Positions 12,081 through 24,201 of a stretch of DNA of 64,000 nt are shown here, piece after piece (the first letter of the stretch is position 1; every line of letters begins with the position of its first letter). Position numbers and translations under genes: made by a program. A model generated the notes under the pieces. That model ran no database searches and was not told where the DNA came from. It was given only the letters and a program-made list of their open reading frames with translations. Where the stretch lies: the NCBI GenBank assembly GCA_963573385.1, contig CAUYLG010065722.1, positions 1 to 64,000 of the forward strand. The letters run 5' to 3'. This stretch comes from Cacajao melanocephalus (taxonomy: Eukaryota > Chordata > Mammalia > Primates > Pitheciidae).

Positions 12081-14720
12081 TGCCGCAGGAGAAGGTCCTC
12101 GGGAGGTGCTGGACAGGGTGGTGGGTGGGGAGGCGGCAGTGTCGGTGCTGGAAGGTGATGTGGGTGTGGAGGCAGGGAGGCAGCAGCATATCGGGGGGTG
12201 GTCCTGGAAGCACACCTTCTTTGGGGTGCCTGAAAGTGGATGAGCCAATATCAGACCCACGGAGGCAGAATTTCGGGGCCAGCTGGGTGCCCTCCCATGC
12301 ATCCGGGACCCTCCTAGGCTGGGAGATATGACTCAGCCACAGAACTTGGGTGTAGGGGTGTGGCCTGGGGTGTTAGACCCCTCCCAGATTTGGATGCCTC
12401 CTTTCCAGGATGCTCAGTGAGGCCAGGGACCCCTCCTGAGAAGAAGGGGCAGGAGAAGGGAAGCTTCCAGAGCCCAGTGGTAGCCAGGTAAGGGCAGCTT
12501 CCAGGTACAGGAAAGTGGCCATGGAGGGATAAGGCATCACTCACTCACTCTCCCATTTGGGCAGGAACTTTCAGTCCTGAGTCTGATGAAACATGATGTC
12601 AGATACAAAGCTGGGGCCCCGGGCTTTGGGGTGCCCCTTGGCCACAGGGTAGCTATTCGGGGGTCTTACCCACATGTGCCCCTAATCTTGGTAATAATGT
12701 AAGTCCTGTGAGATTTGTGGGGAAGGAAAGGGCCCAAACTGGGTTGGCTGGAGGGTGGCACAGTGGGGGCTGCAGTGGTGGGGGGGCAGGTTTCTGGGGG
12801 AAGACATGGTGGCAGGGCTTTTTGGGACCAGCAGGTCCCCTGCAGTTCCCTTGAGGCCCTGGCCAGCCCTGCTTGCTCTCCTGTAAGGATGGGAGGCTCA
12901 CTGCCTCTCCCACCACCCTGTCCTCTTCAGAACAGGGTTACGTTTGGAGAGTCTTCCTTCCATTCCTGATATGCAGGTCCTGGTGATTCCTTCCTGTGTG
13001 GCCCAAACCTGGTTGGGCCTCCAACTCTCCTGGGACGCTTATTAAAACCTGAGATGCCCCCATGCCCACCTCCTGTCCTGAAGCCTAAGGCTGCAGCCAG
13101 CTGTCATCCTCTTCAGCAGCCCGTGGACCTGGCGGGTGTTGGGGGGGTTTGGGAAACAGGCTCTACCCAGTACGGATACCTCTCTGTGCTGGACCTGGAG
13201 GCACTTTGCTGCCCTGCTCCAAAGGTCCTACCAAGAAACTGGGCCTCCCTGCAGGAAGTGCCAACAGCTCAGTACCTGGCTCCATCCCTGGGGGCCAGGA
13301 GTGTGGGCGAAATTCCCCAGGAGGCTGTGCTAGGGGTTCGGGGTGGGGGAGGCCTACACTCCCCAGACAAACTGCAGGCACCCTGGCCTCCCACACCGCC
13401 TCACAGAGGCCCCGTCCCAGCCATAGGGTCTGTGCAGATGGTTTCTGAGCTGGGCATTCCCAGTGGCTTTACCTGTGTCGTCCCACCTCACCCTCCCAAC
13501 AGCAGCCGGGAAACTGAGGCACAGAGAGGCGGAGTAGCACAGGCAGTAACTGGTGGAGCCCGTGGGTCTCACCCAGCACCAAGGACTCCAAGGCCCTGCC
13601 CCAGGAGGGCAGTGCTGCTAACCCAGTGCTTCCCGAAGCCGTGTGACCAGGAACCCTTTCTGGGCAGCACTTCTGTGAGCTCCATGGGCTGAGGAACACA
13701 GTTTGAGAATGTAGCCCTTCTTCCCCGGCTTGGAGGGCTCCACAGGTGTCCCCAGGTTTGTGGCGCTGCCACACTCGGGGAGGGTAAGTCGGGAGCAGGA
13801 CTCCCTAGGGGAAGGGCTGTTGTGCTTGGAGAATCGTCCTCGTCCTCATGTGGATCCATGGAGCGATTGGCTGATTGATTTACTGTTCATTGACTCACTC
13901 TTCATTCCTGTTGACGGGGCCTCCTTGTGCCAGGCCAGTGCCCTCTGGGGATCAGGAGGTATGGGGGGCAAGACCTGTCAGTCTGGGCCCAGCCGAGCGA
14001 GGTGCTGGCGGGGTCACCTGCACAGGCGAGAAAGGCCAGCACAAAAGCATGGGGCCCCGGGACGGGGCAGCCGAGGAAGCCAGCACAGCATAGACCTGGA
14101 GTCTGAGCCACACTGGGCCTGGGGGGCAGAGGTTAGGGCTGTGCTGTGGCTGGAGCCTGAGAGGGGTGACAGGGAGATGGGGGGACGCAGGGCCTTCCTG
14201 AGGGAAGCGGACCAGAAGTGGACCTGCCTTCCTGCCTGCCTCAGGCGGGCGGCGTGCCAGGCCTTCCCCGTTGCCTCCAAGTCCTCCTCATCCTTGGAAG
14301 CGTCCTCTGTGGAAACCTGGTTCCCCACTGAGCCTCCCCGGCCCCACCCAGGCCAGGCCCCCACTCGGCCACGGAGATTCCTGCCCGCTCCTCCGCGAGG
14401 CAGGATTACACTAGCCCCAGCACGTCATAGGCCGTCTCCTGGCTGGCTGTGTTCCAGAAAGAGCTCTCGGCAGCCCCAGAGAATGGGTCTCAGGTGAGGG
14501 AGGGGGCAGCCCTCCCGGGCACCCACTATGCGCCGGGTCTGAGGGAGAAGTTGGAAGAACAGCCTCGGCCCTCTCCCGGTGGTCACACTGCATGCCACAC
14601 GTTAGAGTGGTCTCTCTTGGTCGGCTCCTGCCCCGGCAGGACAGAAGCTGAAGACCGAGGTGGGGGGCAAAGAGTACCTGTGGGGCCCACGTCACCCCAC
14701 CCAGGGCCACCTGCCACCAA
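12080..14720. other. GC-rich Alu-free sequence, no gene seen
   Basis: Open frames at 13054-13692 and 13730-14497 (+) are low-complexity, Pro/Gly/Arg-rich, and span an L2 tail and a MIR-like stretch (GGGAAACTGAGGCACAGAGA). I treat them as chance. Confidence 0.55.
13865..13990 (-). mobile_element. L2 3'-end fragment
   Basis: GATTGATTTACTGTTCATTG, TTCATTCC and CTTGTGCCAGGCCAGTGCCC fit an inverted, diverged L2 tail. Confidence 0.45.
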
Positions 14721-14724
14721 GAAT

Positions 14725-14870
14725 TAACTTTGCGTCCTTGGAATATAAGGAAATACCTGTTAACTGTATCCAGACGTGAAATCAGATCTCGGGCAGAAGT
14801 AATGAGTTCTTATTTTATGTTAAATTTAGCAGAAACTGCTATTGTTCTCATGGAAATTTTTTTCTTCCTG
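14725..14870. promoter_or_regulatory. AT-rich unique island, candidate regulatory element
   Basis: Sharp AT-rich block within an 8-kb Alu-free GC-rich stretch, with TTATTTTATG and TTAAATTTAGC. No repeat family recognised and no long open frame supported. Confidence 0.2.
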
Positions 14871-15399
14871 TCTCCCTCCGTTTGGGGTGTGCGAGAGGGA
14901 GATGAGGCTCCAGAGCGGTGAGTGTTTTGGGCACATCTAGGGGATGGGGGCCATCTGAGGTGGTGGCGTGAGCTCATGTCCCCAAACACCCAACAGTCCC
15001 ACTTTTATCCGGGTGCCACGTGGTTGCTGGAGCCTCTTCCAGGATAACCCACAGCTCTGCTGACACATACCTCTCCATGTAGAGACCCTCTCGAGTCTAC
15101 GTTCAGCTCTGGGTCCCCTCGTGGTGACTCAGTTGTCAGTAGAACTCTGGGGCCTGCGGGTGGGGACAGAAGGTCCTTCTTCCCACGGCGGAATCATTTT
15201 GGCTGGGATGGTGCCCAAGGGAACAGGGTCCCCATCCTGCCCGGCTGCCGCCTCTGAGCCAGGGCACCCCAAGAACAGAGCTGACCCTCGGGGGCAAGGC
15301 CCAGGGAGGGGTGCGGGCCGCTGAGACCACGTGTGCCCTGGACACCCGGCCCCTGGCCCGTTGGGGTGCCAAGCCGAGAATCAGCAGCAGAGATGACCG

Positions 15400-15545
15400 T
15401 AAAAGTTAAATCTATTTATTTCAAGAAAGAACAAGGCAAGTGGACTTGGACATTTTATATGAAAACAGACAAACAGAAAATAGGACCAAGTAGTTAATCA
15501 CATTCATCTCAACATTGAAGTTTCAAGGCACCTACAAGAAGGAGG
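15400..15545 (-). promoter_or_regulatory. Minus-strand 3'-end-like segment with AATAAA
   Basis: An AT-rich patch with sharp edges sits in GC-rich sequence. Read on the minus strand it is T-rich, then carries AATAAA (15420-15415), then a T-rich downstream stretch. This looks like the end of a 3'UTR. It is on the FLRT1 strand, 8.8 kb below the FLRT1 stop. It could be a distal FLRT1 end, the end of an unrecognised noncoding transcript, or chance. Confidence 0.3.
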
Positions 15546-18500
15546 CCAAAGGGCGGTTCGCAGTGCACTTTGGTTTGTGTTGTTGTCGTGGTGGGTGGTT
15601 GTGTGTCTCGGTTTTCTGGAAACCCCTGCCTGGTGGTGAGGTTGGGAGCAAGGCAGGTAGGCGTGAGGCTGAGCTGGCCTGGGCCCCGGGGAGCCGGGCC
15701 GGGTCAGCCAGCTGGTCACGTGGCAGTGGACAGGAGCGGGGTGATCAGGCCTGTCACTCAGGCCCCTGAGACCGCTTCCAAGAAAAAGGAAGGAGACAGC
15801 GCTGCACCCAGGCGCTGATTCTGAGGGTGAGGAAGGCTGCGGGGCTTGGGAATCGGGGGTACCGGTGAGGGGCCCCTTGGACATCAGACAGGAGCTCAGT
15901 CACAGTCTTGGGAGAAATCAGGCCTGCTCCCCCAACCCGTGCCATTAGCTGGCGGGCTTCCTGCCTTCTGCAGAGCAGAAGGATCCACCCCATTCTCTAG
16001 GGACCCCTCCCTGGTCTCCTCCTACTCTTCAGACCACCGGGAAGGGGATGGCACTGTGTGCTACTCCAGAATGCTTTGCTACGCCACACAAGATACAAAT
16101 AACCTGTTAACATCCAGAAAGGGAATGAGTGTTGGTGGCTTTTACGCCATTCCTCTGCGGTGTTTATAGGGGGTGCGGGTTCTTTTAGATAACCTCCCTG
16201 TTCACACTTGCCTCAGTGGCTCCCGTCAGCAGAATCCCACAGGCACCCCTCGCACTGGCTAGCCTGAGACGCCCCGCACCCAGCAACCTCTGGCGTCTCT
16301 CTCCTGACTCCTCTCCCTCTCAGATGACAAGCCCCGAACGCTGCTCCGTGTGGCTCCCTCCCCACGGCTCTCAGCCTCGCCTCTGAGCTGGAAGGCACCA
16401 GGCAGGGTCCTGTGAAGCCCCTAGCGGCTCGCCTTGGGTGTCCAGTGGGCTGCTGGCCGTGTGGAGGTGCATTGGGTTGGGGATAAACAGTCTAAGGCTA
16501 GTTTCGGGGTTTTGGGTGGATGTCTTCTCACCTGCGTACTCTGAACTTTGGAAATGGGACTAGTCGAGGTGGGTGGGCTCAGAACATTGCAAGCCTGCGT
16601 TCCATACGGGGAAGGTGAGAGAGGCCCGGAGTCTCCTGGCTCCAGGGAGATGAGCAGGTTGCACCCCGCGTCCGCGGCTTTGATTGTCGGTTTGTGGTGC
16701 ATTTGCTTTTTCCTGTCTACAGAGGAAGCCTGATTAGTTCCTCCAGGTGGGTGCAGGGACTCTGCGGGGGCGGCAGGCAAGGCAGCGGGCGTCACCTGGG
16801 ATCCGGGTTTCTTGCAGCGGCTCTGTGGGGCCTTCCCCCAGGTCTCTCCCCCTTGTCATCCACTCGAGGCGGGTCTTGGAGAAGGGAAACTGAGTCACCC
16901 ATGCAGGTGGAGGCAGCCACCGGATCTCACGGAATGGCTGCGTTTCTCCATCTGGCTCACAGCTGGTGTTGCATGGATCCGAGGCAGAGCAGATCGGGGT
17001 GCTTCTGAGAGGTGAAGCTGCCAAGATAAGCCCCTCTCTGTGCCAGCCGCCAGCGGGGCAGGTGCAGCACAAGAGAAGCCATTTGTTGCCGACTCCCATG
17101 CCTGGGCCATCCTCATTGAGTGGGCACAAGGCAAGTGGGGAGGAAGTGAGAGGAGGAGGTGGCCTTGTTCCATTGTTGCGGAGAAAGGATTGAGTGCTCC
17201 TGTGTGCCAGGCACTGTGCTGGGCCCTGGAGGCCCTGGGAAGGGCAGGGCACTGACTCTGACTGTCTCCCTTGATGAGATTTGGGGCTGGTGGCAGCAAA
17301 CACCTCCCTTCGAGGATTCTCTGGGCTTAGCTTTGGGCTTCCAGCTGTGAAGAGGCCGGGGGCCAGGGCACTGTGCCCACTCAGACGGCCACAGTGGTTT
17401 AGGGGCTGGCTTTGTTAGGATGTGGGGGTGGTCATCCCACCCACAGGGTGCCCTATGCCCTCAGCATGCCCACACTCTCTCCTGGCACAGGTCAGGCATT
17501 TCAGTGACAAGGGGTGGAAGGGGACAGTGACAGTGGTCTCAGCCATGCCCTGGTCAGGGTCTCCAGCAGGTGCCAGAAGCTGGAGCTGTCCCAGTCTCCG
17601 AGGGAGACGTGGAGAAAAGACCAGGCTTTGCTCTGTGGCTCTGGGGGTCTCCAGGCACACCCACAAATCTGTTTATGGTGAGAAAGGGGGCCTGCCCCAA
17701 CTTTGGAATTTCCCAAACCAGGGAAAACCCACAGATTGAAAATTCCAAGGGAGGGGAGAAGTGCAAAGAGAGGGGATGGAGAGCAAACAGAATCTTTTTG
17801 TGACTTTTTAAAAAGAAGCAAACATGGGTATTTCAGGCACCTACTTGGAACATTTCAAAAGAAACAGTAAACGCTTAAAACCACAGAGTGAAAAGTGCCC
17901 CAGGCGCTGTCCGCCGGCGTGATGGATGGATGGAGCGGCCGCGGCAGCATCCAGCATGCTGGACTGCACATGGGGCATTCTGGATTGCATGTGGGGCGGC
18001 CCTGGCTTGAGAGACAGGCCTGGACACGGCCAGCCTTCAGGGCTGCAGGGCCCAGGAGGCGCTCTCGTCAGCCCCTCCCCTCCGGTAAGCCGTAGATGCT
18101 GAGTTCAGACTCTGGAAAGGGGGTGGCGCATGTCTGCACTTTCCTGGTGCCTCCTGGACACTGAGGATGGGTATTTTGCAGCCTCTCTGGTGGCACAAGC
18201 GGCTCTTTGGCGGGCTGCGTGGTCTGGCTACAGGACTGCCCTGACTTGGGGTTTTCAGGGGACACCGGTAATTTTGAGCCACACAGTGAACATCTCTTGA
18301 TATCTGCTCCCTTTCAGGGTTCTGGGGGATGGGAAAGCAAGGGTGGGAACCAGGATCTTCTAGTCAAAGCACCAGACCTTGCCAGGAAAATGTCTGCCCA
18401 TCTAGTGCTTGAATGCTTCCAGGGACGGAGAGTTCACTGCCTGCTTCCTTGGCAGGCTAGAGTTTCTCTTCCCTGACCCCCAGTTTTCCTTTTACCCACT

Positions 18501-19690
18501 CCCCTTTCACTGGCCACAAGGAATGGATTGGAGACAGACCCACCCAGAACAGAAAGGAAGCAGAAAAGCCCACGGCTCTAGAGTCTTGCTCTCTGAGGAC
18601 TGGATGGGCCACTTGTCCCAGAGGCCGGAGACTCTTTCCCTAGGGCAGTGCTGGAGCCTCAAGCCTGAGTGCTTGGGCCCATTTGGTGTTGGCCTTCAGA
18701 GACCCTGGCTGCCCAGGGAGCCAAGCCGGGGCAGGCGCCCCATCTTGGCCCCCCACCTCGAGGCCCAGAAAGCTCCTGTCGTGCGGATAGCCACTTGGGG
18801 CAGGTCCATACACCACGAAAAATCCCCCTTTCCCTTCACCTCCAATCTCTCCTAATCAGTTTCACAGACTCACTTGGTTGTAAACGGTAACGATTTACGT
18901 TTTTGAGCCTTTTTATCCCTCCTTAAGAAAAAAAAATGCCTCCTTTCTGCACTCGGGAAGGCTGACTCGAGGCTGCGAATCGCGTGTGGGTGCTTGCCCT
19001 GGCGCCCATCCAGGGGCAGGCAGCAGCCGCCGTCACCTGTGCAATCGAGTATGAGGAGGTATGTGGGTGCTGGCCTCTGACCCTGGCTGCATCCTGGCCC
19101 TGAGAGCAGGGTCTGGCCCTTGGGGGCACAGGTCCCTGCGCCAGGCCCCTCCTGCCAGCACTGTCCCCGCTCTCCCCGTTGCCCTCCCCACCCCCTTGCT
19201 CCCTCTCTGCCACATCCAATTCTCCTTGTTGTATTTTTCATAAGTGCGAGGCTCAGAAGCCCCGGCCTCCTCTCTGGCACGTTCGTTCAGCAGGAAGCAG
19301 GTTTCTGAAGCGGGCTGGCTTTGGGACTCGAGCTGCCATTTTCAAGGGGGAGGATCTGCTCTTTCTCCTTCTCTCCTGGCTCCAGGGCAGGGGTGGAGGA
19401 GGAAGGCAGCCTTGGGTGCCTGGGCTGTCCCCTGCTCAGTCCCTGACCAGCCCCTCCAACCCTGCTGGGACCCCTCACCTGACTTGGACTAACGAGAACC
19501 TTTCAGCACCAGTGGAGGGGAGCGGCCCCCTCTTGGCCTCTGGAACCCCAGTTTCCCGAGTGAAGCTGGACCCCGCCCCAGCACACCCCCACTTTACAGA
19601 AGGGGAAACAGAGGCCTTACTCTTGCCAAACCTGCTTTGCCTTCACCTCACTAGAAACATCTCCCTGATGCCTTCCTCAGCTCTTTGCCT
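15545..19690. other. GC-rich Alu-free sequence, no gene seen
   Basis: About 4 kb with no recognised element except the small tandem at 17930-18000 and MIR-like scraps near 19600. No coding signal I can support. Confidence 0.55.
17930..18000 (+). repeat. Short imperfect tandem repeat
   Basis: CTGGACTGCACATGGGGCAT and CTGGATTGCATGTGGGGCGG lie in tandem, preceded by GATGGATGGA. Confidence 0.7.
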
Positions 19691-19694
19691 GGCG

Positions 19695-19992
19695 TTTTTT
19701 TTTTTTTTTCTGAGATGCAGTCTTGCTCTGTCACCCAGACTAGAGTGCAGTGGCGCAATCTCTGCTCACCGCAACCTCCGCCTCCTGGTTTCAAGTGATT
19801 CTCCTGCCTCAGCCTCCCTAGTAGCTGGGATTACAGGCATGCACCACCACACCCGGCTAATTTTGTATTTTTAGTAGAGACGTGGTTTCGCCACGTTGGC
19901 CAGGCTGGTCTCGAACTGCTGACCTCCAGTGATCTGCCCACCTCTGCCTCCCAAAGTGCTGGGATCACAGGCGTGAGCCACTGTGCCCAGCC
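19695..19992 (-). mobile_element. Alu element
   Basis: Full-length dimer with poly-T at left and CCCAGCC head at right. Lies 4.2 kb below the FLRT1 stop. Confidence 0.95.
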
Positions 19993-20404
19993 CTTCTACC
20001 TGGCTTTGTTCGAGCAGGGCTGGGCTGGGCTCAGAGGGAGGGTTTCCTGGACCCCTAGGGGAAGGAGGAGACCTGGTGCCTGCCTGGAGGGAGGGAGAAG
20101 AGGCACATGGCAGGTGTGGGCTTTGGGAGAGTCAGATTGGGTCCCTCCCAGCTGCTGCCATCTTCCCAGGGGCTGTCCCCTCCCCTGCCAGCATCACCCA
20201 GAGCCAAGAAGGTGCAGTACCTCAGCTCTTGGCTCCAGACCCACATCCCGGCCCTGAGCTGGGGAGGCCCCTGGCCGCCATGTGCACCAGGTTAGCGTGG
20301 AGGTGGTCTAGCAAACTCCATCCCATTTAGAGAAGATGGAGGCTGCAGCAGGAGGCCGAGGGAACGGGGAAGGAGAAAAGGGAAGAAAAGGAGCTTCTGA
20401 TGCA

Positions 20405-20760
20405 CATCATGTCTGCGGAATTGAGTATGACTAATTAATAGATTTTATTTTTAGTAATCTCTTAAGCATTCCATACGTTAGGCCCCACGCCTGAGCTGAG
20501 CTTACAAGAGGCCTCATTCGCAAAATGCAAATGATTCCCGGCCTGCTGCTGCCTTCTCTCTCTCCTTCCTTGCCTTTTCTTTCCATTTTCTTTTTTTTTT
20601 TTTAGGGGAAATTTAAAGGAAAATTGCCATGTAATAGAAAAGAGATTCCAATCACTACATCTAATTACCACGAAGGGTAAACCGCTTAACCAAAGAAGTG
20701 TCATGGGCTTTTTTATTTTTAACTTTAGGCCTGCCTTAAATGCCACAAAACGTGCTCGTC
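20405..20760. promoter_or_regulatory. AT-rich unique island with octamer, candidate enhancer or FLRT1 3' region
   Basis: Repeat-free AT-rich sequence carrying CTAATTAATAG (20431-20441), a perfect ATGCAAAT (20525-20532) and a poly-T run (20591-20603). Two minus-strand AATAAA motifs (20449-20444 and 20717-20712) also fit a transcript end 3.5 kb below FLRT1. I cannot separate these readings. Confidence 0.25.
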
Positions 20761-21736
20761 AGCGCTGTGGCCGCTGAGGTTGTTCTGGCTACTTAGAGGC
20801 TGTGAGGGTGAGCCCGGCCTCGCACTTCCCCTTGGAACTGTCGGCTGTGCATGGACAGCCCGGGGCTGGCACCCCAGGCCTCACGTCCTCACTCACGTCT
20901 AAGGGGAGGGGCAGGTTGGGTGTCCTGAAACATCTCCTATCTTGTAGTACCAGGCCAGCTGGGAGGAGCTGGACCAAGAGGGGACGGGGTTTCAGCATGG
21001 TCCCAGCTTCTGGCCCCCTCCCTGGCTGGGGGGCTGTGACACAGCAGATATTTGGGGGTTTGCTTTGGGAAAGCCCAGAGAGGACCCTGGGAAAGTGCCA
21101 GGATAGCTAAGGGGCAGAAGAGAAGAGAAAATCAGCTTTCAGACCTGGGTCCCAGGGTCTGACTGGGTGGCGCGTCCGCTTTCAGCAGCACTCAGCAAGG
21201 CTGAGGGGCCGGCAGGGTCTGGTAAGAGGGGCCCAGCCCCGCCTTCACCCCGTTAGTGCAAGAACCAGGAGCACGAGACTCGTGTGGTCCTGGGGCCTGA
21301 GGAGCTCCTCTGGGGCGGCTGGCAGAGCTTCTGCCCATCTGGGTCTGCTCTGTGCAATGGGGAGAGGGAGAAGCCCATCACCCAGGCCTGGTCTCGGAGG
21401 GTGTGGCTAGGCACAGGCCAGGTGAGGCTTTCCCAGGCAGCTCTCACAGTCTGGGCCACCTGCTGTCCCCAGATGGCCTCCTAGCCACTAAGGGTGTGAC
21501 CTGACCTGTCTAGGGTGGGGAGAGGACACAGGGGGCCTAGGTAAGGTGCTGGCAGCAGTGTGTGCCAGATGTGTGGGACTCGGGGGGAGGCAGTGATCAG
21601 AGTGGTGTCCTTCATGGAGGGGGGTCTCATTTCAGAATCAGCAGAGACCTGGGACTTCTGTCCCCCGTGCCAACGCAGCACACCTTGGGCCCTCTCTCCT
21701 CCCAGACATCCCAGGCAGGCCCCTCTGTTCGTCTGA

Positions 21737-22070
<334 letters not shown>

Positions 22071-23537
22071 TGGGGCTTTTATACAGACCTGACATTAAGG
22101 CCTGGGGAAATTTCTCTCTTGACCTCATTGTATGAGAAAATGATTCAGGCAGGAAAAGGGAAAACAGGTCTAGTTGGGAGTGAAAGGTGCCCACCCGGCT
22201 TGGCTGTTCCCTGGGGCTGGGGAGTCGCCTGTTTTGTGAGCCAGCCCCCCGGGGCCTCGCTGGGAGCCTGTGCTCCTCTTTCCACTTTCCACGTGCGGCT
22301 GTTGTATCCACTCCTTTCAGCCCCATCTCCTCACTGAAGGCGCCTGTCAGGCCTTTTAACGTAACCCCTGCCCGATGCTGCTTCTGCCTTTGCTTTCTCA
22401 CGGCGGCGGAGGCCGTTTGAAAACAGCACCGCCAGGCGCTCCCAGCCCTCTCATCCTCCTGCCCTCTAACCAGCATCTTCTCTTTGACGTTGCTTTTCCT
22501 CGGTGCAGAACAAGCGGCAGGGTGACAGATGGTGACCTGGGCTCCCCAAGTACTGGGACGCAGGCACGTCGGAACCCCAGGCTTGCTCTTCCCTGCTCTC
22601 CGATTCGCTGTCATTATTTCATCATCGTTTTAATCTCATGGCTCACCACACTGCACTGTCAGTTGATAAATGAATGATAGCGACATTGATTCCAGAGGGA
22701 GGAAATACAATCTTAACTCTTCTGAGGGCCCCGGCCAGGGCCCTTTGTGAGGCTGGCGTTTTTAGAAAGAGATCTGGTCTCTCCCTCTCAAGAAACAGAG
22801 TCCCAGGGGTGGGCACAGCTGAGTTTTCTGCGTTCAGGGAGGGGTTGCCGTCACCCAGGGCTTTTTCGAGAATTTTTGTATCTTTTTCTGGGCTTTGAGC
22901 AGCCATGGAAACCAATAGGTCTAATGAGCTGATAGAAAAAAAAAAAAAAAATCCCTGCACTAATTACCCATCCTAGGAGGGAACATTCAGCACACGGTAA
23001 ATGCTCACAGAAAGTAGCTGTTAAGGTGATTGCACCTGATGGGGAGGAAGATGAGGACACTGGAGTAAAATAAAGCTTTTCTCTGTATCAGAAAGGAAAG
23101 CAGCCCAGCTCTGGCCAAGCTAAGCTGGGATGGAACCGGAAACCCCTGCCACGACGCCTCCCTAAGCCACCAGTCTGAGACACACATGCCTCAGTCTTCA
23201 GAAACAGTGATAGCCCCCAGAGACCGAGTCTTCTCCCCCCACCTCACTCCCATCCCCAACACATCTACTTACTCAATGATTTCTAGGAGAAAGCAACACT
23301 TTCGCAATTCTATTGTCTCAGGAAATGGTAAGAACTGACCCAAGAAGAACAGTAAGGACCGTGCATGTGACTCTATCTACCCATCTGTACTTAGAGACAG
23401 CACAGTAGGGATAGACGGGCCGACAGATGCACCTCCAGGTGGCGGGGAAAGCTACGGGCTTCCGCCGGGGCTTCTATGAAGCATGGTGCGTGGAACTGAA
23501 GAGGGCTTCAGCCTAGGAAAAAAAAGTTTTGTTTTTT

Positions 23538-23543
23538 TTTAAT
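23538..23543 (-). promoter_or_regulatory. Candidate proximal polyadenylation signal for FLRT1 (ATTAAA)
   Basis: On the minus strand an ATTAAA is followed by an A-rich and then T-rich run, about 660 nt below the FLRT1 stop. The 3'UTR between them contains a poly-T/poly-A run near 23983-24000. Other minus-strand signals lie further down (AATAAA at 20717-20712, 20449-20444 and 15420-15415), so the true 3' end cannot be decided from sequence alone. Confidence 0.25.
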
Positions 23544-24129
23544 CGACTACATGACTGTTCAAAGAATGCAGTGAAAGACGCCATGTTTCTGCAAATCTGC
23601 AAGGGAAATTGTATGGAATGAGTCAGGGGAGAGATTTCAGGACCATATCTCCAGGGCAAAAGATCTATTCTTCCCCGTCTCCTTTGTGAGGAGCCTGAAA
23701 ACCTTCCATCACGCCGCCAGCGAGTGGCCGGCGGGAGAGCTGTGTGGGAGCTTTGAGAGCCAGCTGCTTCTCCCTGGCGGTTCCTTTGTGATGGCCCTGA
23801 ACAGAGCATGAGGTGTCCACAGATGTGGTACAGGTAGTATCCTTCCAGTTCAGGAAAAAAAAAAAACCCAACCCAGCCCTTCCTGCAATATTATTTTTCG
23901 TCCTTCCCTCCCCAACTGGCATAACTTGGTATAAATTATGTCTTCAACAATGTCGAATTCCCCCTCCTGCCTTCTATTCTTTAAAAAAAAAAAAAAAAAA
24001 GTCACTGTTGTGTTCTACAAAATTGTCAGCCCTCCCCAAACTTTGCTTTCTTTGGGGGGAAAGTCACCCGTGGAATTTCTCTTCCTTGCTCTCTTGGATT
24101 GCAGCAGGCTGGTCAAAGCCACGTGGCCA

Positions 24130-24200
24130 CGCCAGGGTAGCTGGGGCTGGGGCAGGGGCAGGGCAGCCCGGGCAGCAGGCGGGCAGGCGGGCGGGCGGGG
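24130..24200 (+). repeat. G-rich run (possible quadruplex) just below the FLRT1 stop
   Basis: GGGGCTGGGGCAGGGGCAGG and then GGGCAGGCGGGCGGGCGGGG on the + strand, which is a C-rich 3'UTR start in FLRT1 sense. Confidence 0.7.
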
Positions 24201-24201
24201 A

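Noticed and set aside
13730..14497. 255-codon + strand open frame
   Set aside because: It crosses an L2 fragment and has low-complexity composition; no domain or splice evidence.
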